64,000 bases of DNA from CALJFL01 sp047633055 (GCA_047633055.1 JBLIEI010000009.1:1-64000), one strand, 5' to 3'. Positions 1 through 9,794 are shown, counted from the stretch's first letter. Program-made: numbers and translations. Notes: a model not told the origin generated them from the letters alone.

Positions 1-105
1 ATTGTGCGTAAAAGGCATTTTTCCTGGCCATTGAAGAGTCTTATTTCCGAGGTGGGGGAGGTGGTGGCCGTCCCGAGCTTAGGCGAAGGCCGCATTTTAC
101 GGTAA
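1..105 (+). CDS. C-terminal end of a gene entering from the left
   Basis: An open frame runs from base 1 to a TAA at 103-105 (34 codons), ending in the residues VVAVPSLGEGRILR. It is cut by the window edge, so the product cannot be named. It lies 90 bases before the likely start of mpl on the same strand. It could also be chance. Confidence 0.3.
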   Translation: MVRKRHFSWPLKSLISEVGEVVAVPSLGEGRILR

Positions 106-194
106 TAGCTGCGACTTGTAGACACCCTCAGGCAGTATTACCGCATCTCGCAGGCGCAATGTTAATATTGGCGGCTTTGTTGGAGGAGGCACTG

Positions 195-1574
195 TTGAAA
201 GAGCACATTCATATTCTGGGTATTTGTGGCACCTTCATGGGAGGTATCGCTTTGCTAGCCCGTGAACGCGGCTATCGAGTGACGGGCTCCGATGCCAATG
301 TGTATCCACCCATGAGTACTCAACTGCAGGCCGCCGGTATCGAGTTAATGGAGGGTTATTATCCCGAACACCTGCAGCCGGCACCGGATCAAGTGGTAGT
401 GGGCAACGCGCTGACTCGCGGTAATCCGGCGGTGGAATACATGCTCAATACCGGTCTGGCTTATACCTCCGGCCCTCAATGGCTGGCGGAGAATCTACTG
501 CGTGATAAATGGGTGTTAGCGGTATCCGGCACACACGGTAAAACCACCACCAGCAGTATGCTGGCCTGGATTTTGGAATACGCCGGGATGGCACCTGGCT
601 TTCTGATCGGTGGTGTGCCTGCAGATTTTGGCCTGTCTGCACGCAGCGGTGACACCGATTTTTTTGTGGTGGAGGCAGACGAATACGACACGGCCTTCTT
701 TGACAAGCGCTCGAAGTTTGTCCATTACCGTCCCCGAACCCTGAGTATCAATAATCTCGAATTTGATCATGCCGATATTTTCCCCGACCTGGCTGCTATA
801 CAAAGGCAATTCCATCATCTGGTTCGATGCGTTCCCGGTGAGGGTCTGGTCATCAGACCAGCGGGGGTGACGGCGGTCGATCAGGTGCTAAAGATGGGCT
901 GCTGGACTCGGGTAACCGAATTCAGTGTTGATACAGGTTCAGATAACGGCTGGAGTGCACGTATGTTGCAGCCCGATGGCTGTGAATTCGAGTTGCGTTC
1001 TCCTGCGGGGAAGGTGGCGACGGTCAAATGGAACCATTGTGGCCGCCACAATGTCGAAAACGCACTGGCAGCGGCGGCGGCGGCCCACCACGTCGGCGTG
1101 CCCGAGGTCGTGACAGCCGAGGCGCTGCAAAAATTTCAGGGCGTCAAAAGGCGGCTGGAGTTACTGGGAACAGTTGCTGGGGTTTCAGTCTACGATGACT
1201 TCGCCCACCACCCAACAGCGATAGCCACGACTCTGCAAGGCTTGCGGGCAGGCGGTCAGGCAGGGAAATTGTTGGCGGTGATTGAGCCGCGGTCAAACAC
1301 TATGCGCGGCGGTGAACACAAGGCCAGTCTGGCTGCGGCTACCGCCGATGCCGACCTGGTATATTGGTACCAGCCACCCGCTATGGACTGGTCGTTGGAT
1401 GTGGTGCTGGCAGCTAGCCCGGTTACAGCGAGCCTGGAAACGGATATTGATGTGCTGGCACGGCGCATTGCGAAGGAAACAAGTCCCGGAGATCGGGTGG
1501 TTATAATGAGCAACGGCAGTTTTGGCGGAATCCACCAAAAAGTACTGGCGCAACTGGAAGCGACTAAAAACTGA
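195..1574 (+). CDS. mpl: UDP-N-acetylmuramate:L-alanyl-gamma-D-glutamyl-meso-diaminopimelate ligase
   Basis: Cytoplasmic Mur-family ligase that reattaches recycled murein tripeptide to UDP-MurNAc using ATP. The N-terminal Rossmann motif GICGTFMGG (about residues 9-17) and the ATP-binding GTHGKTTTS (about 112-120) are clear, and HHPTAI sits in the C-terminal half. The family's usual N-terminus is M-HIHILGICGTFMGG, so I choose the TTG at 195, which follows a strong GGAGGAGG at 182-189. An in-frame start at 159 would add 12 residues. From TTG the protein has 459 residues, close to the family norm. Its TGA overlaps the ATG of the next gene (TGATG), implying translational coupling. Confidence 0.93.
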   Translation: MKEHIHILGICGTFMGGIALLARERGYRVTGSDANVYPPMSTQLQAAGIELMEGYYPEHLQPAPDQVVVGNALTRGNPAVEYMLNTGLAYTSGPQWLAENLLRDKWVLAVSGTHGKTTTSSMLAWILEYAGMAPGFLIGGVPADFGLSARSGDTDFFVVEADEYDTAFFDKRSKFVHYRPRTLSINNLEFDHADIFPDLAAIQRQFHHLVRCVPGEGLVIRPAGVTAVDQVLKMGCWTRVTEFSVDTGSDNGWSARMLQPDGCEFELRSPAGKVATVKWNHCGRHNVENALAAAAAAHHVGVPEVVTAEALQKFQGVKRRLELLGTVAGVSVYDDFAHHPTAIATTLQGLRAGGQAGKLLAVIEPRSNTMRGGEHKASLAAATADADLVYWYQPPAMDWSLDVVLAASPVTASLETDIDVLARRIAKETSPGDRVVIMSNGSFGGIHQKVLAQLEATKN

Positions 1575-4210
1575 TGTTCACCTCTCTAATAAATATTTAT
1601 GATGCTCTGATATTGCGGCGTCCCAAACTGTCTCTGACCCTGGTGGCCCTGTTGGTCATGCTGAGCGTGACCCAACTGTCCAAGATAAAGTTGGATGCCT
1701 CCGCTGATTCGCTGCTGCTGCAGGGCGATCCGGCGTTGGACTTCTTTCGAGAGGTCAGTAACTCCTACAGTACAGAAGAGTTTTTGATCATAACCTGGCA
1801 GCCCTACGCCGAATTGCTTAGTGATGCGTCTCTGAACCCGTTGCGGCAGATGGCAGATGAACTGCGCGTGTTGTCCGGTGTGTCGTCTGTAACCACCGTG
1901 TGGGATGTGCCACTGTTGGAAAGCCCTCCGGTAACACTGGGCGATATAACCTCAAACGACCCGTTGCCCTCGTTGGATACCCCCGGTCTTGATCGCACCT
2001 TGGCGTTGGCAGAGTTCACCACCAGTCCCATTTACTCCAGTTTATTGGTTAGCGAAGATGGTTCAGTGACCGCGGTGCAGATTAATCTGCAGCGGGATGA
2101 TCGGTATACCGAGCTATTGAATACTCGAGAAGCTCTGCGCGCACAACGCAGCAAGACTTCCTTGTCTGCAGAGGCTGACGCTCAGTTGGCCGCTGTGGAG
2201 GCAGAATTCAAAATTCTCGCGGCTGAGGTTCAGGACAGACAGGGTCAATTGGTGTCCGACGTCCGTGCTGTGGCTGCAAGTTACAAGGAACACGGCAAGC
2301 TGTTTGTCGGTGGTGTGCCGATGATCGCCGCTGATATGGTCGCCTTTGTCCAGTCGGACCTGGTGCTTTTTGGCACTGCCATTCTCGGTATCATGCTGGT
2401 GGTATTGGCACTGATTTTCCGGCGGGTACGCTGGGTGGTGATACCACTGATTACCTGCAGCAGTTCAGTGCTGGTGATGCTGGGATTGCTGGCGGTGTTG
2501 GACTGGCGGATGACGGTAATCTCCTCCAACTTTGTCGCCGTGTTATTGATCATTACGCTGGCTATCTGCATTCATCTGATTGTCCGTTACCGCGAACTTG
2601 ATGCCGCCGACCCGGGTGGCGATCTTCATCCACGGGTGCTGGAAACTGTGCGACTGATGGTCGTGCCCTGTTTTTACACGGGTGTTACCACCATTGTCGC
2701 TTTTGTGTCTCTGGTCGTTTCCGGCATCCAGCCGGTTATTGATTTTGGCTGGATGATGACGGTCGGTATTTGCGTCGCACTGCTGCTGTCGTTTGTGCTG
2801 GTGCCTTGTCTAATGCTGGTATGGCCCAAAGGGCGACCTTTTGTCTATGCTGTTACCAGCGAGGCGATGACCATGCGTTTCGCCCGTATGGCCGATCGGT
2901 TTGGCAACACGATTATTGTATTCTGTCTGGTCTTGAGTACGGGTATTGTTTGGGGTGTGTCGCGGCTGAAAGTGGAGAATCGCTTTATCGATTACTTCCA
3001 CGAGAGCACTGAGATCTATCGCGGCATGGAATTACTGGATTCAAAATTGGGCGGCACTATTCCTCTGGATATTGTGTTGGCGCCGCCAAACCGCGATAAA
3101 CCCCTACCAGGTCTGGAGAAACCTGCCAGCGCCGCTGCACTAATACCAGCGGCTCAGGACGACCCCTTCCTGGAAGAGGAAGATTTCTTCAGTGCTGACA
3201 TTCAGCAGCCAGCCGTTCCTGCTCATGGCGGCGAGGTCTTTGACGAATTTGCAGGCGAATTTGAGGATGAGTTCAGCGACGACTTTGATGAGTTTTCAGC
3301 GCCCTCGGATGATACCTTTGTGCCCAGTTATTGGTTCAGCCTTGAGGGCATGCGCGTTTTGGATGCAGTCCATCATTATGTCGATAGTCGTCCGGAAACT
3401 GGCAAAGTTTTATCCCTGTCTACCACCTTTTCTGTCGTTAAAGATCTGCTGGGTGATGACATAGGCTCGGTAGAGCTGGCGCTGGTGCAGAAAAGCCTAC
3501 CGCCGGATATTAAAGGGCTGATGGTCAACCCTTATTTTGCGGAGGATATCGAGCAGGCGAGGGTGAGTGTGCGGGTCATGGAGACCAGCGAGGATTTACG
3601 GCGCAACGAATTTCTCAACGAGCTGCGCCGCGATCTCATTGAGCAGGTCGGCCTGGCGCCTGAGCAGGTGCAATTCACCGGTATGCTGGTGCTGTATAAC
3701 AATGTACTGCAAAGCCTTTTCCGCTCACAGATTTTGACCCTGGGGGCGGTGTTTATAGCGATCTTGATTATGCTCTGGTTGTTGTTTCGATCTTTCTCCC
3801 TCGCATTGATTGGACTGGCACCGAATGTACTGGCTGCCGGGCTGGTGCTGGGGGTGATGGGTGCAGTGGGTATTCCGTTGGATATTATGACCATCACTAT
3901 TGCCGCCATTGTGGTGGGCATTGGTGTCGATAATTGCATTCACTACGTGCATCGCTATCAACGCGAGTTTCCTCAGGACCGTGATTACAAAGCGACTATG
4001 TATCGCTGTCATGCGAGTATCGGCAGGGCGTTGTACTACACCACCATGACCGTGGTGATCGGTTTCTCCATGTTGACCCTGTCAAATTTTAATCCCAGCA
4101 TCTACTTTGGCCTGCTCACCGTATTAGCTATGATAGCTGCTGTTTTGGGCGCCCTTTTGTTGTTACCCAGGTTGATTATTCTGTTTCGGCCGTTGGGGCC
4201 GGAGGGCTAA
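1574..4210 (+). CDS. RND/MMPL-family exporter
   Basis: Large inner-membrane transporter of 878 residues with the RND/MMPL layout: one N-terminal membrane segment (about 20-36), a long periplasmic loop, a hydrophobic cluster (about 265-425), a second periplasmic loop, and a C-terminal hydrophobic cluster (about 715-870). This is the two-fold repeat of the hydrophobe/amphiphile and SSD-containing exporters; the substrate cannot be read from sequence. An acidic, Phe-rich low-complexity stretch occupies about residues 529-581 of the second loop (SDDFDEFSAPSDD and similar). Its start overlaps mpl by one base and its stop overlaps the next ATG by one base, so the first four genes look like one transcription unit. 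Confidence 0.85.
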   Translation: MFTSLINIYDALILRRPKLSLTLVALLVMLSVTQLSKIKLDASADSLLLQGDPALDFFREVSNSYSTEEFLIITWQPYAELLSDASLNPLRQMADELRVLSGVSSVTTVWDVPLLESPPVTLGDITSNDPLPSLDTPGLDRTLALAEFTTSPIYSSLLVSEDGSVTAVQINLQRDDRYTELLNTREALRAQRSKTSLSAEADAQLAAVEAEFKILAAEVQDRQGQLVSDVRAVAASYKEHGKLFVGGVPMIAADMVAFVQSDLVLFGTAILGIMLVVLALIFRRVRWVVIPLITCSSSVLVMLGLLAVLDWRMTVISSNFVAVLLIITLAICIHLIVRYRELDAADPGGDLHPRVLETVRLMVVPCFYTGVTTIVAFVSLVVSGIQPVIDFGWMMTVGICVALLLSFVLVPCLMLVWPKGRPFVYAVTSEAMTMRFARMADRFGNTIIVFCLVLSTGIVWGVSRLKVENRFIDYFHESTEIYRGMELLDSKLGGTIPLDIVLAPPNRDKPLPGLEKPASAAALIPAAQDDPFLEEEDFFSADIQQPAVPAHGGEVFDEFAGEFEDEFSDDFDEFSAPSDDTFVPSYWFSLEGMRVLDAVHHYVDSRPETGKVLSLSTTFSVVKDLLGDDIGSVELALVQKSLPPDIKGLMVNPYFAEDIEQARVSVRVMETSEDLRRNEFLNELRRDLIEQVGLAPEQVQFTGMLVLYNNVLQSLFRSQILTLGAVFIAILIMLWLLFRSFSLALIGLAPNVLAAGLVLGVMGAVGIPLDIMTITIAAIVVGIGVDNCIHYVHRYQREFPQDRDYKATMYRCHASIGRALYYTTMTVVIGFSMLTLSNFNPSIYFGLLTVLAMIAAVLGALLLLPRLIILFRPLGPEG

Positions 4211-4485
4211 TGAGCCTCGTCACTCATATGAACTGCCGCAAAGGCTGCGGTGCCTGCTGTATTGCGCCCTCTATAGTGCAGCCCTTTTATGGTATGCCTC
4301 AGGGCAAGCCGGCGGGGGTAGTTTGTGTTCACCTGGGCCCGGAGTATCGTTGTGCCCTGTTTGGTGATAACCGCCGCCCTGCTTTGTGCGAGGCCTTTCA
4401 GGCGGAGCCTGAGTGGTGTGGCGTGAATCGGCAGGAAGCCATGAAAAATATACAGCAGTTTGAAATCACCAGTGATCCCGGATGA
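4210..4485 (+). CDS. YkgJ-family cysteine cluster protein
   Basis: Small 91-residue cytoplasmic protein with the metal-binding cysteine pattern of the YkgJ/Fe-S or zinc chelating family: C-x3-C-x2-CC near the N-terminus (CRKGCGACC), a central Cys in the RCALF context, and later CEAF and WCG cysteines. The molecular role of the family is not established. Translation may begin at 4210 or at the internal Met at 4228 directly before the cysteine cluster. It overlaps genes on both sides by 1 and 4 bases. A second, more divergent member lies at 32.1 kb. Confidence 0.8.
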   Translation: MSLVTHMNCRKGCGACCIAPSIVQPFYGMPQGKPAGVVCVHLGPEYRCALFGDNRRPALCEAFQAEPEWCGVNRQEAMKNIQQFEITSDPG

Positions 4486-5099
4486 ATATTGTGCACAACA
4501 ACACCATTGAAATACCCCTGTTTCCACTGTCGGCAGTACTCGTGCCCTTTGGCCAAATGCCCCTGAGAATTTTCGAGCGGCGCTATCTCGACTTGGTGCG
4601 CGACTGCATGAAAAGCGACAGCGGGTTTGGCGTAGTGTGGGTTCGAACGGGCGCCGAGGTGGTTAGTAAGGGGGTGGCCGATCCGCAATTGGGCGATTAC
4701 GGCACTTATGCTCGCATCATTGACTGGGATCAGCTCGACAACGGCCTGCTCGGGATCACCATTCAAGGCAGTAAAACTTTCGATCTGGACGAAGTGTCCC
4801 TGGCGGCCAGTGGCCTTATGATGGGCAAAACTCGCATGCACCCCGACCTTGTGCCGTCGCCAGTACTGCCGGCCTGGCAGCCGTTGGTTGATGTATTGCA
4901 AAGCCTGGAAACACATCCCCACGTTCAGCAGATGAATCTCAATATAGATTATAACAACGGCTGGCAGGTGGCTTATTCGCTTGTGCAGTTGCTCCCCCTG
5001 GAAGAGAGCCTCAAGTACGAATTACTCGGTTCTGAGAATCTAGACGGTCTGGTTCGAGAATTGGATCTCATTCTTAATCAAATCAGTGGCGAGGACTAG
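4482..5099 (+). CDS. LON peptidase substrate-binding domain protein
   Basis: A 205-residue stand-alone LON N-terminal (substrate-binding) domain without ATPase or protease parts. The opening IPLFPLSAVLVPFGQMPLRI and the ERRYLDLVRDC that follows are the signature of the bacterial LON-like ASB proteins. The C-terminal third, with YSLVQLLPL, is the helical end seen in family members. Function is unknown; a role in recognising proteins is inferred from the domain only. It overlaps the preceding gene by 4 bases. A full Lon protease is encoded separately at 52.6 kb. Confidence 0.88.
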   Translation: MNIVHNNTIEIPLFPLSAVLVPFGQMPLRIFERRYLDLVRDCMKSDSGFGVVWVRTGAEVVSKGVADPQLGDYGTYARIIDWDQLDNGLLGITIQGSKTFDLDEVSLAASGLMMGKTRMHPDLVPSPVLPAWQPLVDVLQSLETHPHVQQMNLNIDYNNGWQVAYSLVQLLPLEESLKYELLGSENLDGLVRELDLILNQISGED

Positions 5100-5143
5100 C
5101 GGTTCCCCGGTCCCCTGGAGTGCGGCCCTTGGTTCTGCATCCA

Positions 5144-5779
5144 CTAATCAAATTTCGGTAGCCAGCCGCCGCATTCCTTCCAGCGATTAACAATGTCACA
5201 AAACAGTTCGGCGGTTCTTTCCGTGTCGTAAGCGGCAGAATGAGCTTCGGCGTTATCGAAGGCGATGCCCGCTTCCGCGCAAGCCTTGGCGAGCACCGTT
5301 TGTCCGTAAGCCAGTCCCGAAAGTGTTGCGGTGTCGAAGAAGGAAAAAGGGTGGAAAGGGTTGCGCTTTATGCTACAGCGTTCCACCGCCGCATTGACGA
5401 AGCCGGCGTCGAAGTGGGCATTGTGCCCCACTAAAATGGCCCGGGTACAGTTCTGGTCGCGAATTTCCTTGCGTATCACCTTGAATATCTCTGCCAGGGC
5501 TTCCTCTTCCGGGATCGCCTCCCGGAACGGGTGATAGGGATCAATGCCGGTAAAGTCGAGAGCCGCCTGCTCCATGTTAGCCCCTTCGAATGGGCTGACG
5601 TTGTAGTTGTAGGTGCGGTGCACATTCAATAGCCCCGATTCGTCCATGCGCACTGTAGAAGCGGCAATTTCCAGAATGGCATCCGTGGCTGAATTAAACC
5701 CGCCGGTTTCCACATCAATGACAACTGGTAAAAAACCGCGGAAGCGATCGCTTATGAGATGTTCGTTAGAGTCGTTCAC
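5144..5779 (-). CDS. rnt: Ribonuclease T
   Basis: DEDD-family 3'-5' exoribonuclease that trims the 3' ends of tRNA and other stable RNAs. The three exonuclease motifs are visible: VIDVETGGFN with the first Asp/Glu pair, VGHNAHFDAGF, and AHSAAYDTERTAEL with the final His and Asp. An open frame extends upstream, but homologues begin near NDSNEHLISDRFRGFLPVV, so I choose the GTG at 5779. That GTG overlaps the TGA of pyrC (GTGA), giving a 211-residue protein of normal length. pyrC and rnt are therefore probably co-transcribed and coupled. Confidence 0.93.
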   Translation of the reverse strand: MNDSNEHLISDRFRGFLPVVIDVETGGFNSATDAILEIAASTVRMDESGLLNVHRTYNYNVSPFEGANMEQAALDFTGIDPYHPFREAIPEEEALAEIFKVIRKEIRDQNCTRAILVGHNAHFDAGFVNAAVERCSIKRNPFHPFSFFDTATLSGLAYGQTVLAKACAEAGIAFDNAEAHSAAYDTERTAELFCDIVNRWKECGGWLPKFD

Positions 5780-6834
5780 AGCGCATTCTCTACGGCGTTC
5801 TCCAGCACACGCCAGTGAACCGCCTGACCGGCGCGCAACGGCGTCAGCATCGTGTCCCCCAGCGGTATTTCGGCCGCTACCAGCCATTCGTCTTTTCTGA
5901 GAGTGATGGTGTCGGTATTGCGTGGCAGCTGATAGAAGTCCGGCCCAAAATGACTGGCGAAACCTTCAAGCTTATCCAGGGCCCCTAGCTCCTCAAACAC
6001 TTCGGCATAGAATTCGATGGCTGCATGGGCGGTATAGACGCCGGCGCAGCCACAGCTATTTATTTTGCTGTCTGTACTGTGCGGCGCCGAATCGGTGCCC
6101 AGAAAAAATTTAGGATTGCCCGAGGATGCCGCCTCGCGCAGTGCCTGCTGATGGCTGTTACGCTTTAGAATTGGCAGACAGTAGTAATGAGGGCGTATGC
6201 CTCCTGCCAGCATATCGTTGCGATTAAACATCAGGTGATGCGCAGTAATGGTTGCGGCCACCCGGCCGGCAGCGTTGCTGACGAATTCCACAGAGTCGCG
6301 CGTGGTGATGTGCTCCAGCACAATGCGTAGCTGCGGGAAACGTTCTGCGATAGGCGCCAGATGACGGTCGATAAAGACTTTCTCGCGATCAAAAATGTCA
6401 ATGTCATGGTCGGTGACTTCGCCGTGTATCAGCAGCGGCAGGTCGACCTCTTCCATGGCGGCCAACACCGGATATAGGCTGTCCAGATTGGTAACGCCGG
6501 CATCGGAGTTGGTCGTGGCTCCCGCTGGATACAGCTTTACCGCATGCACAAAATCGCTAGCGGCGGCCTCGCGCACCTCCTCTGCGGTGGTCTGATCGGT
6601 CAGGTATAGGGTCATTAATGGTTCAAACTGCCGGGCCAAACCGGCACTCGCTGCCTGGATCCGCGCTCGGTAGGCCCCGGCCTCGGCTACTGTGCGGCTA
6701 GGTGGTGCTAAATTTGGCATCACAATAGCACGACCAAAGTAGCGGGCCATATCCGCACAGGTGTGGTTCAGGTCGGCGCCATCCCGGAGGTGGACATGCC
6801 AATCGTCGGGGCGGGTTATCGTCAATTCTGTCAC
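5776..6834 (-). CDS. pyrC: Dihydroorotase (class II)
   Basis: Zinc amidohydrolase that cyclises carbamoyl aspartate to dihydroorotate in pyrimidine synthesis. The 352-residue length matches the E. coli-type enzyme. Metal ligands are visible in HVHLRDG (about residues 13-19), the carbamylated Lys in HAVKLYPAG, HGEV, LEHITT and the catalytic Asp in TDSAPH. The first gene of a two-gene minus-strand unit with rnt, sharing a 4-base overlap. It is divergent from argG across about 160 bases, which must carry both promoters. Confidence 0.96.
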   Translation of the reverse strand: MTELTITRPDDWHVHLRDGADLNHTCADMARYFGRAIVMPNLAPPSRTVAEAGAYRARIQAASAGLARQFEPLMTLYLTDQTTAEEVREAAASDFVHAVKLYPAGATTNSDAGVTNLDSLYPVLAAMEEVDLPLLIHGEVTDHDIDIFDREKVFIDRHLAPIAERFPQLRIVLEHITTRDSVEFVSNAAGRVAATITAHHLMFNRNDMLAGGIRPHYYCLPILKRNSHQQALREAASSGNPKFFLGTDSAPHSTDSKINSCGCAGVYTAHAAIEFYAEVFEELGALDKLEGFASHFGPDFYQLPRNTDTITLRKDEWLVAAEIPLGDTMLTPLRAGQAVHWRVLENAVENAL

Positions 6835-6992
6835 GTGTGTCCTTGAGCTTTTCGTGGGGCGGGGGGGGAATGCTACCGCAAACCCGGCGGCGCGGAAACA
6901 AGCAGTGCTACAGAGGCCTCGACAGGCTATAAATTAGTGCCTGCCGAGAGTAGAATAGTGGACCTTTTGATGCGGTGTGGATGGAGCGATGA

Positions 6993-8213
6993 ATGTCTGA
7001 TGTAAGTAAGGTGGTGCTGGCCTATTCGGGTGGGTTGGATACCTCGGTTATCGTGCGTTGGTTGCAGGACACCTATAACTGCGAGGTGGTGACATTTACT
7101 GCCGATATTGGCCAGGGCGAAGAGGTTGAACCGGCGCGCGCCAAGGCTGAGGCTCTGGGCATTAAAGAAATTTATATTGATGACTTGCGTGAGGAATTTG
7201 TCCGCGATTTCGTATTTCCCATGTTCCGCGCCAATACTATTTACGAAGGCGAGTATCTTCTGGGTACGTCCATCGCCCGCCCTCTGATAGCCAAACGCTT
7301 GATTGAAATTGTCAATGACACTGGCGCTGATGCTATATCCCACGGCGCTACCGGCAAGGGTAACGATCAGGTGCGGTTCGAGCTGGGCGCTTATGCGCTT
7401 AAGCCTGGGATCAAAGTCATCGCCCCCTGGCGCGAATGGGATCTTAGTTCCCGTGAATCGCTTATGGCGTATTGTGCAGAGCGCAATATTCCGGTGGATT
7501 ATTCCAGTTCAAAGAAAAAATCGCCCTATTCCATGGACGCCAACTTGCTGCACATCTCTTACGAAGGTGGCATTCTGGAAGACCCTTGGGCGGAAGCCGA
7601 GGACGATATGTGGCGCTGGAGCGTCAGCCCGGAGCAGGCGCCTGACCAAGCCACCTATATCGAACTGGATTATGAACACGGCGATATTACTGCTATCGAC
7701 GATGTCGTGATGAGTCCGGCGACAGTGCTTGAGTACCTCAACAAGGTCGGTGGAGCCAATGGCATAGGTCGGGACGACATTGTTGAAAACCGTTACGTGG
7801 GCATGAAATCCCGGGGCTGCTATGAGACCCCGGGCGGCACCATCATGCTAAAAGCGCACCGCGCCATTGAGTCGCTGACCCTGGACCGTGAGGTCGCCCA
7901 CCTGAAGGACGAACTGATGCCTCGCTATGCGCTTATGATCTATAACGGGTACTGGTGGTCACCCGAGCGTCAAATGTTGCAAACTGCGATTGACCAGTCT
8001 CAGCTGACGGTTAACGGCAAAGTCCGATTGAAGCTGTATAAAGGCAATGTGATGGTGGCGGGCCGGCAGTCTGCCGATAGCTTGTTTGACGAGAGCATTG
8101 CCACCTTCGAGGACGACGCCGGCGCCTACGATCAGGCGGATGCTGAAGGCTTCATCAAACTCAATGCCCTGCGCTTGCGTATAGCGGCTAATCGTGGGCG
8201 TAGTCCGCTGTAG
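6993..8213 (+). CDS. argG: Argininosuccinate synthase
   Basis: ATP-dependent ligase joining citrulline and aspartate in arginine synthesis. The N-terminal pyrophosphatase-type P-loop AYSGGLDTS is at about residues 10-18. Further conserved blocks are TFTADIGQG, HGATGKGNDQVRFE and the SVDPE-like SVSPEQAPD. The full length of 406 residues is standard. It is transcribed alone or with the LOG gene 46 bases downstream. Confidence 0.97.
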   Translation: MSDVSKVVLAYSGGLDTSVIVRWLQDTYNCEVVTFTADIGQGEEVEPARAKAEALGIKEIYIDDLREEFVRDFVFPMFRANTIYEGEYLLGTSIARPLIAKRLIEIVNDTGADAISHGATGKGNDQVRFELGAYALKPGIKVIAPWREWDLSSRESLMAYCAERNIPVDYSSSKKKSPYSMDANLLHISYEGGILEDPWAEAEDDMWRWSVSPEQAPDQATYIELDYEHGDITAIDDVVMSPATVLEYLNKVGGANGIGRDDIVENRYVGMKSRGCYETPGGTIMLKAHRAIESLTLDREVAHLKDELMPRYALMIYNGYWWSPERQMLQTAIDQSQLTVNGKVRLKLYKGNVMVAGRQSADSLFDESIATFEDDAGAYDQADAEGFIKLNALRLRIAANRGRSPL

Positions 8214-8259
8214 TGCTGCTGTAACGTTGATCTCGTCGTTATCATACCGAAGGAACATT

Positions 8260-8826
8260 ATGGCCCTTGACACTATCTGCATCTATACCGGTGCCAGCGC
8301 CGGAGCGCGCCCCGAATACCTGAGCGCCGCCCGGGCGGTGGCGGATGAAATCGCAACGCGTGGTATGACGGTGGTTTACGGGGGCGGCCATGTTGGTTTG
8401 ATGGGGGCTGCAGCCGATGCAGCATTGGCGGCCGGTGGCAAGGTGGTGGGGGTAATTCCCGCTGATATTGCAGGTCGTGAGGTGCAGCACCACGGTCTTA
8501 CCGAATTGTTGGTGGTGGATTCCATGCACGAACGCAAAATGGCTATGCTTAAACGCTCTGACGCCATGATCGCGCTGCCAGGTGGTCTGGGTACGATGGA
8601 AGAGTTGTTCGAGGTGTGGACCTGGAATCAACTCGGATTTCACCGCAAGCCAGTCGGCCTGTTCAACGTCCAGGGATACTACGATAAGTTGCTGCAATTC
8701 CTGGAACACATGGTGGCGGAGCAGTTTGTGAAGCCTGTGCACCGGGAACTTTTGGTTGTGGATACCGATTATAATGCCTTGCTGGACCGTATGGTTGAGG
8801 TCGACTCTGCCCATGGTGTGCAGTGA
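8260..8826 (+). CDS. LOG-family protein, probable cytokinin riboside 5'-monophosphate phosphoribohydrolase
   Basis: A 188-residue Rossmann-like lysine-decarboxylase-fold protein. It carries the two hallmark motifs of the LOG family: GGGHVGLMG near residue 45 and PGGLGTMEE near residue 108 (the PGGxGTxxE catalytic loop). Family members cleave nucleoside 5'-monophosphates to base and ribose 5-phosphate; the bacterial substrate is usually unproven. I start it at the ATG at 8260, which follows GAAGGA and begins MALDTICIYTGAS as in homologues, rather than at an upstream in-frame codon overlapping argG. Confidence 0.9.
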   Translation: MALDTICIYTGASAGARPEYLSAARAVADEIATRGMTVVYGGGHVGLMGAAADAALAAGGKVVGVIPADIAGREVQHHGLTELLVVDSMHERKMAMLKRSDAMIALPGGLGTMEELFEVWTWNQLGFHRKPVGLFNVQGYYDKLLQFLEHMVAEQFVKPVHRELLVVDTDYNALLDRMVEVDSAHGVQ

Positions 8827-8885
8827 CGCCAGTACCTGGCCAACGACTACGCTTACTTTTGTCGCAATAGCGGGAAATTAAAAAA

Positions 8886-9794
8886 TTGGTACCACTGATT
8901 GACCTTGACTGTCCCGTCGCCGATTGCGTTGAAGAGATTGCTATCGCGTGTCGCGAGTGGGGCTTTTTTCAGGTGGTCAATTTCGGTATTGCCCCCGAAC
9001 TGATGGCACAGGTAGAGAATGTTGGCGCTGCTTTTTTTGCACTGCCCGCCATTAGCAAGAGGCAGGTGTCGCGAACGCAGGATAACCCTTTCGGCTTTTA
9101 TGACCAGGAACTGACTAAGAACCTGCGCGACCGCAAAGAGATTTTTGACTCTGCTCCTTTAGAACATACTCCCTGGCCTTCGTCACCCAACGAATTCCGT
9201 TGGGTGTTGGAAGAATATACCCAGGCATGTCATGCACTGGCTTTAAGGCTCCTCGAGTTGTGTTGCGCGGGCCTGACCGGCCAGAGTGATGTTTTATCTC
9301 CCTATTTCACTGCCGGGCACAGCGGATTTCTGCGTCTTAACTACTACCCCCATGAGCGTAACCTGGCAGCCGATCTTCCCGGTGCCGGACCGTTTGGCAT
9401 CAGTGAACACACCGATGCAGGTGCATTGACGCTACTGATGCAGGACGAGGTTCCGGGTTTACAGGTGTTGCAGGGCGACGGCTGGAATGATGTTGATCCG
9501 TTGTTCAACGCGTTGACGGTTAATATCGGCGATATGATGCAGGTATGGTCAAACGGCCGGTACCAGGCTCCGTTGCATCGGGTGCGGGCCAGCGCTGGAA
9601 GATCGCGGTCTAGCGTTGCCTATTTTCTCAACCCGGCATATGCCACCGTGGCGGAACCATTGCCGGCATTGTTGGCCCCAGGGCATCAGGCCAATTATTC
9701 TCCGGTGCCTTGGGAGGAGTTCAGGCGCCTGCGTGCTCAGGGTGATTACGATGATTATGGCAAGGAAGTACAAATATCCGATTATCAACTATGA
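8886..9794 (+). CDS. Isopenicillin N synthase-like 2-oxoglutarate/Fe(II) dioxygenase
   Basis: A 302-residue member of the IPNS/2OG-Fe(II) oxygenase superfamily. The N-terminal DIOX_N region has GFFQVVNFGI; the jelly-roll core has the iron ligands in SEHTDAGALTLLMQD (HxD) and the distal His in LHRV, and the 2OG-binding Arg/Ser in RSSVAYFLNP. The substrate is unknown. The open frame starts with TTG at 8886, with no better ATG before the first conserved residues, so the start is uncertain. The gene sits 31 bases upstream of the CPXCG gene in the same direction. Confidence 0.85.
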   Translation: MVPLIDLDCPVADCVEEIAIACREWGFFQVVNFGIAPELMAQVENVGAAFFALPAISKRQVSRTQDNPFGFYDQELTKNLRDRKEIFDSAPLEHTPWPSSPNEFRWVLEEYTQACHALALRLLELCCAGLTGQSDVLSPYFTAGHSGFLRLNYYPHERNLAADLPGAGPFGISEHTDAGALTLLMQDEVPGLQVLQGDGWNDVDPLFNALTVNIGDMMQVWSNGRYQAPLHRVRASAGRSRSSVAYFLNPAYATVAEPLPALLAPGHQANYSPVPWEEFRRLRAQGDYDDYGKEVQISDYQL

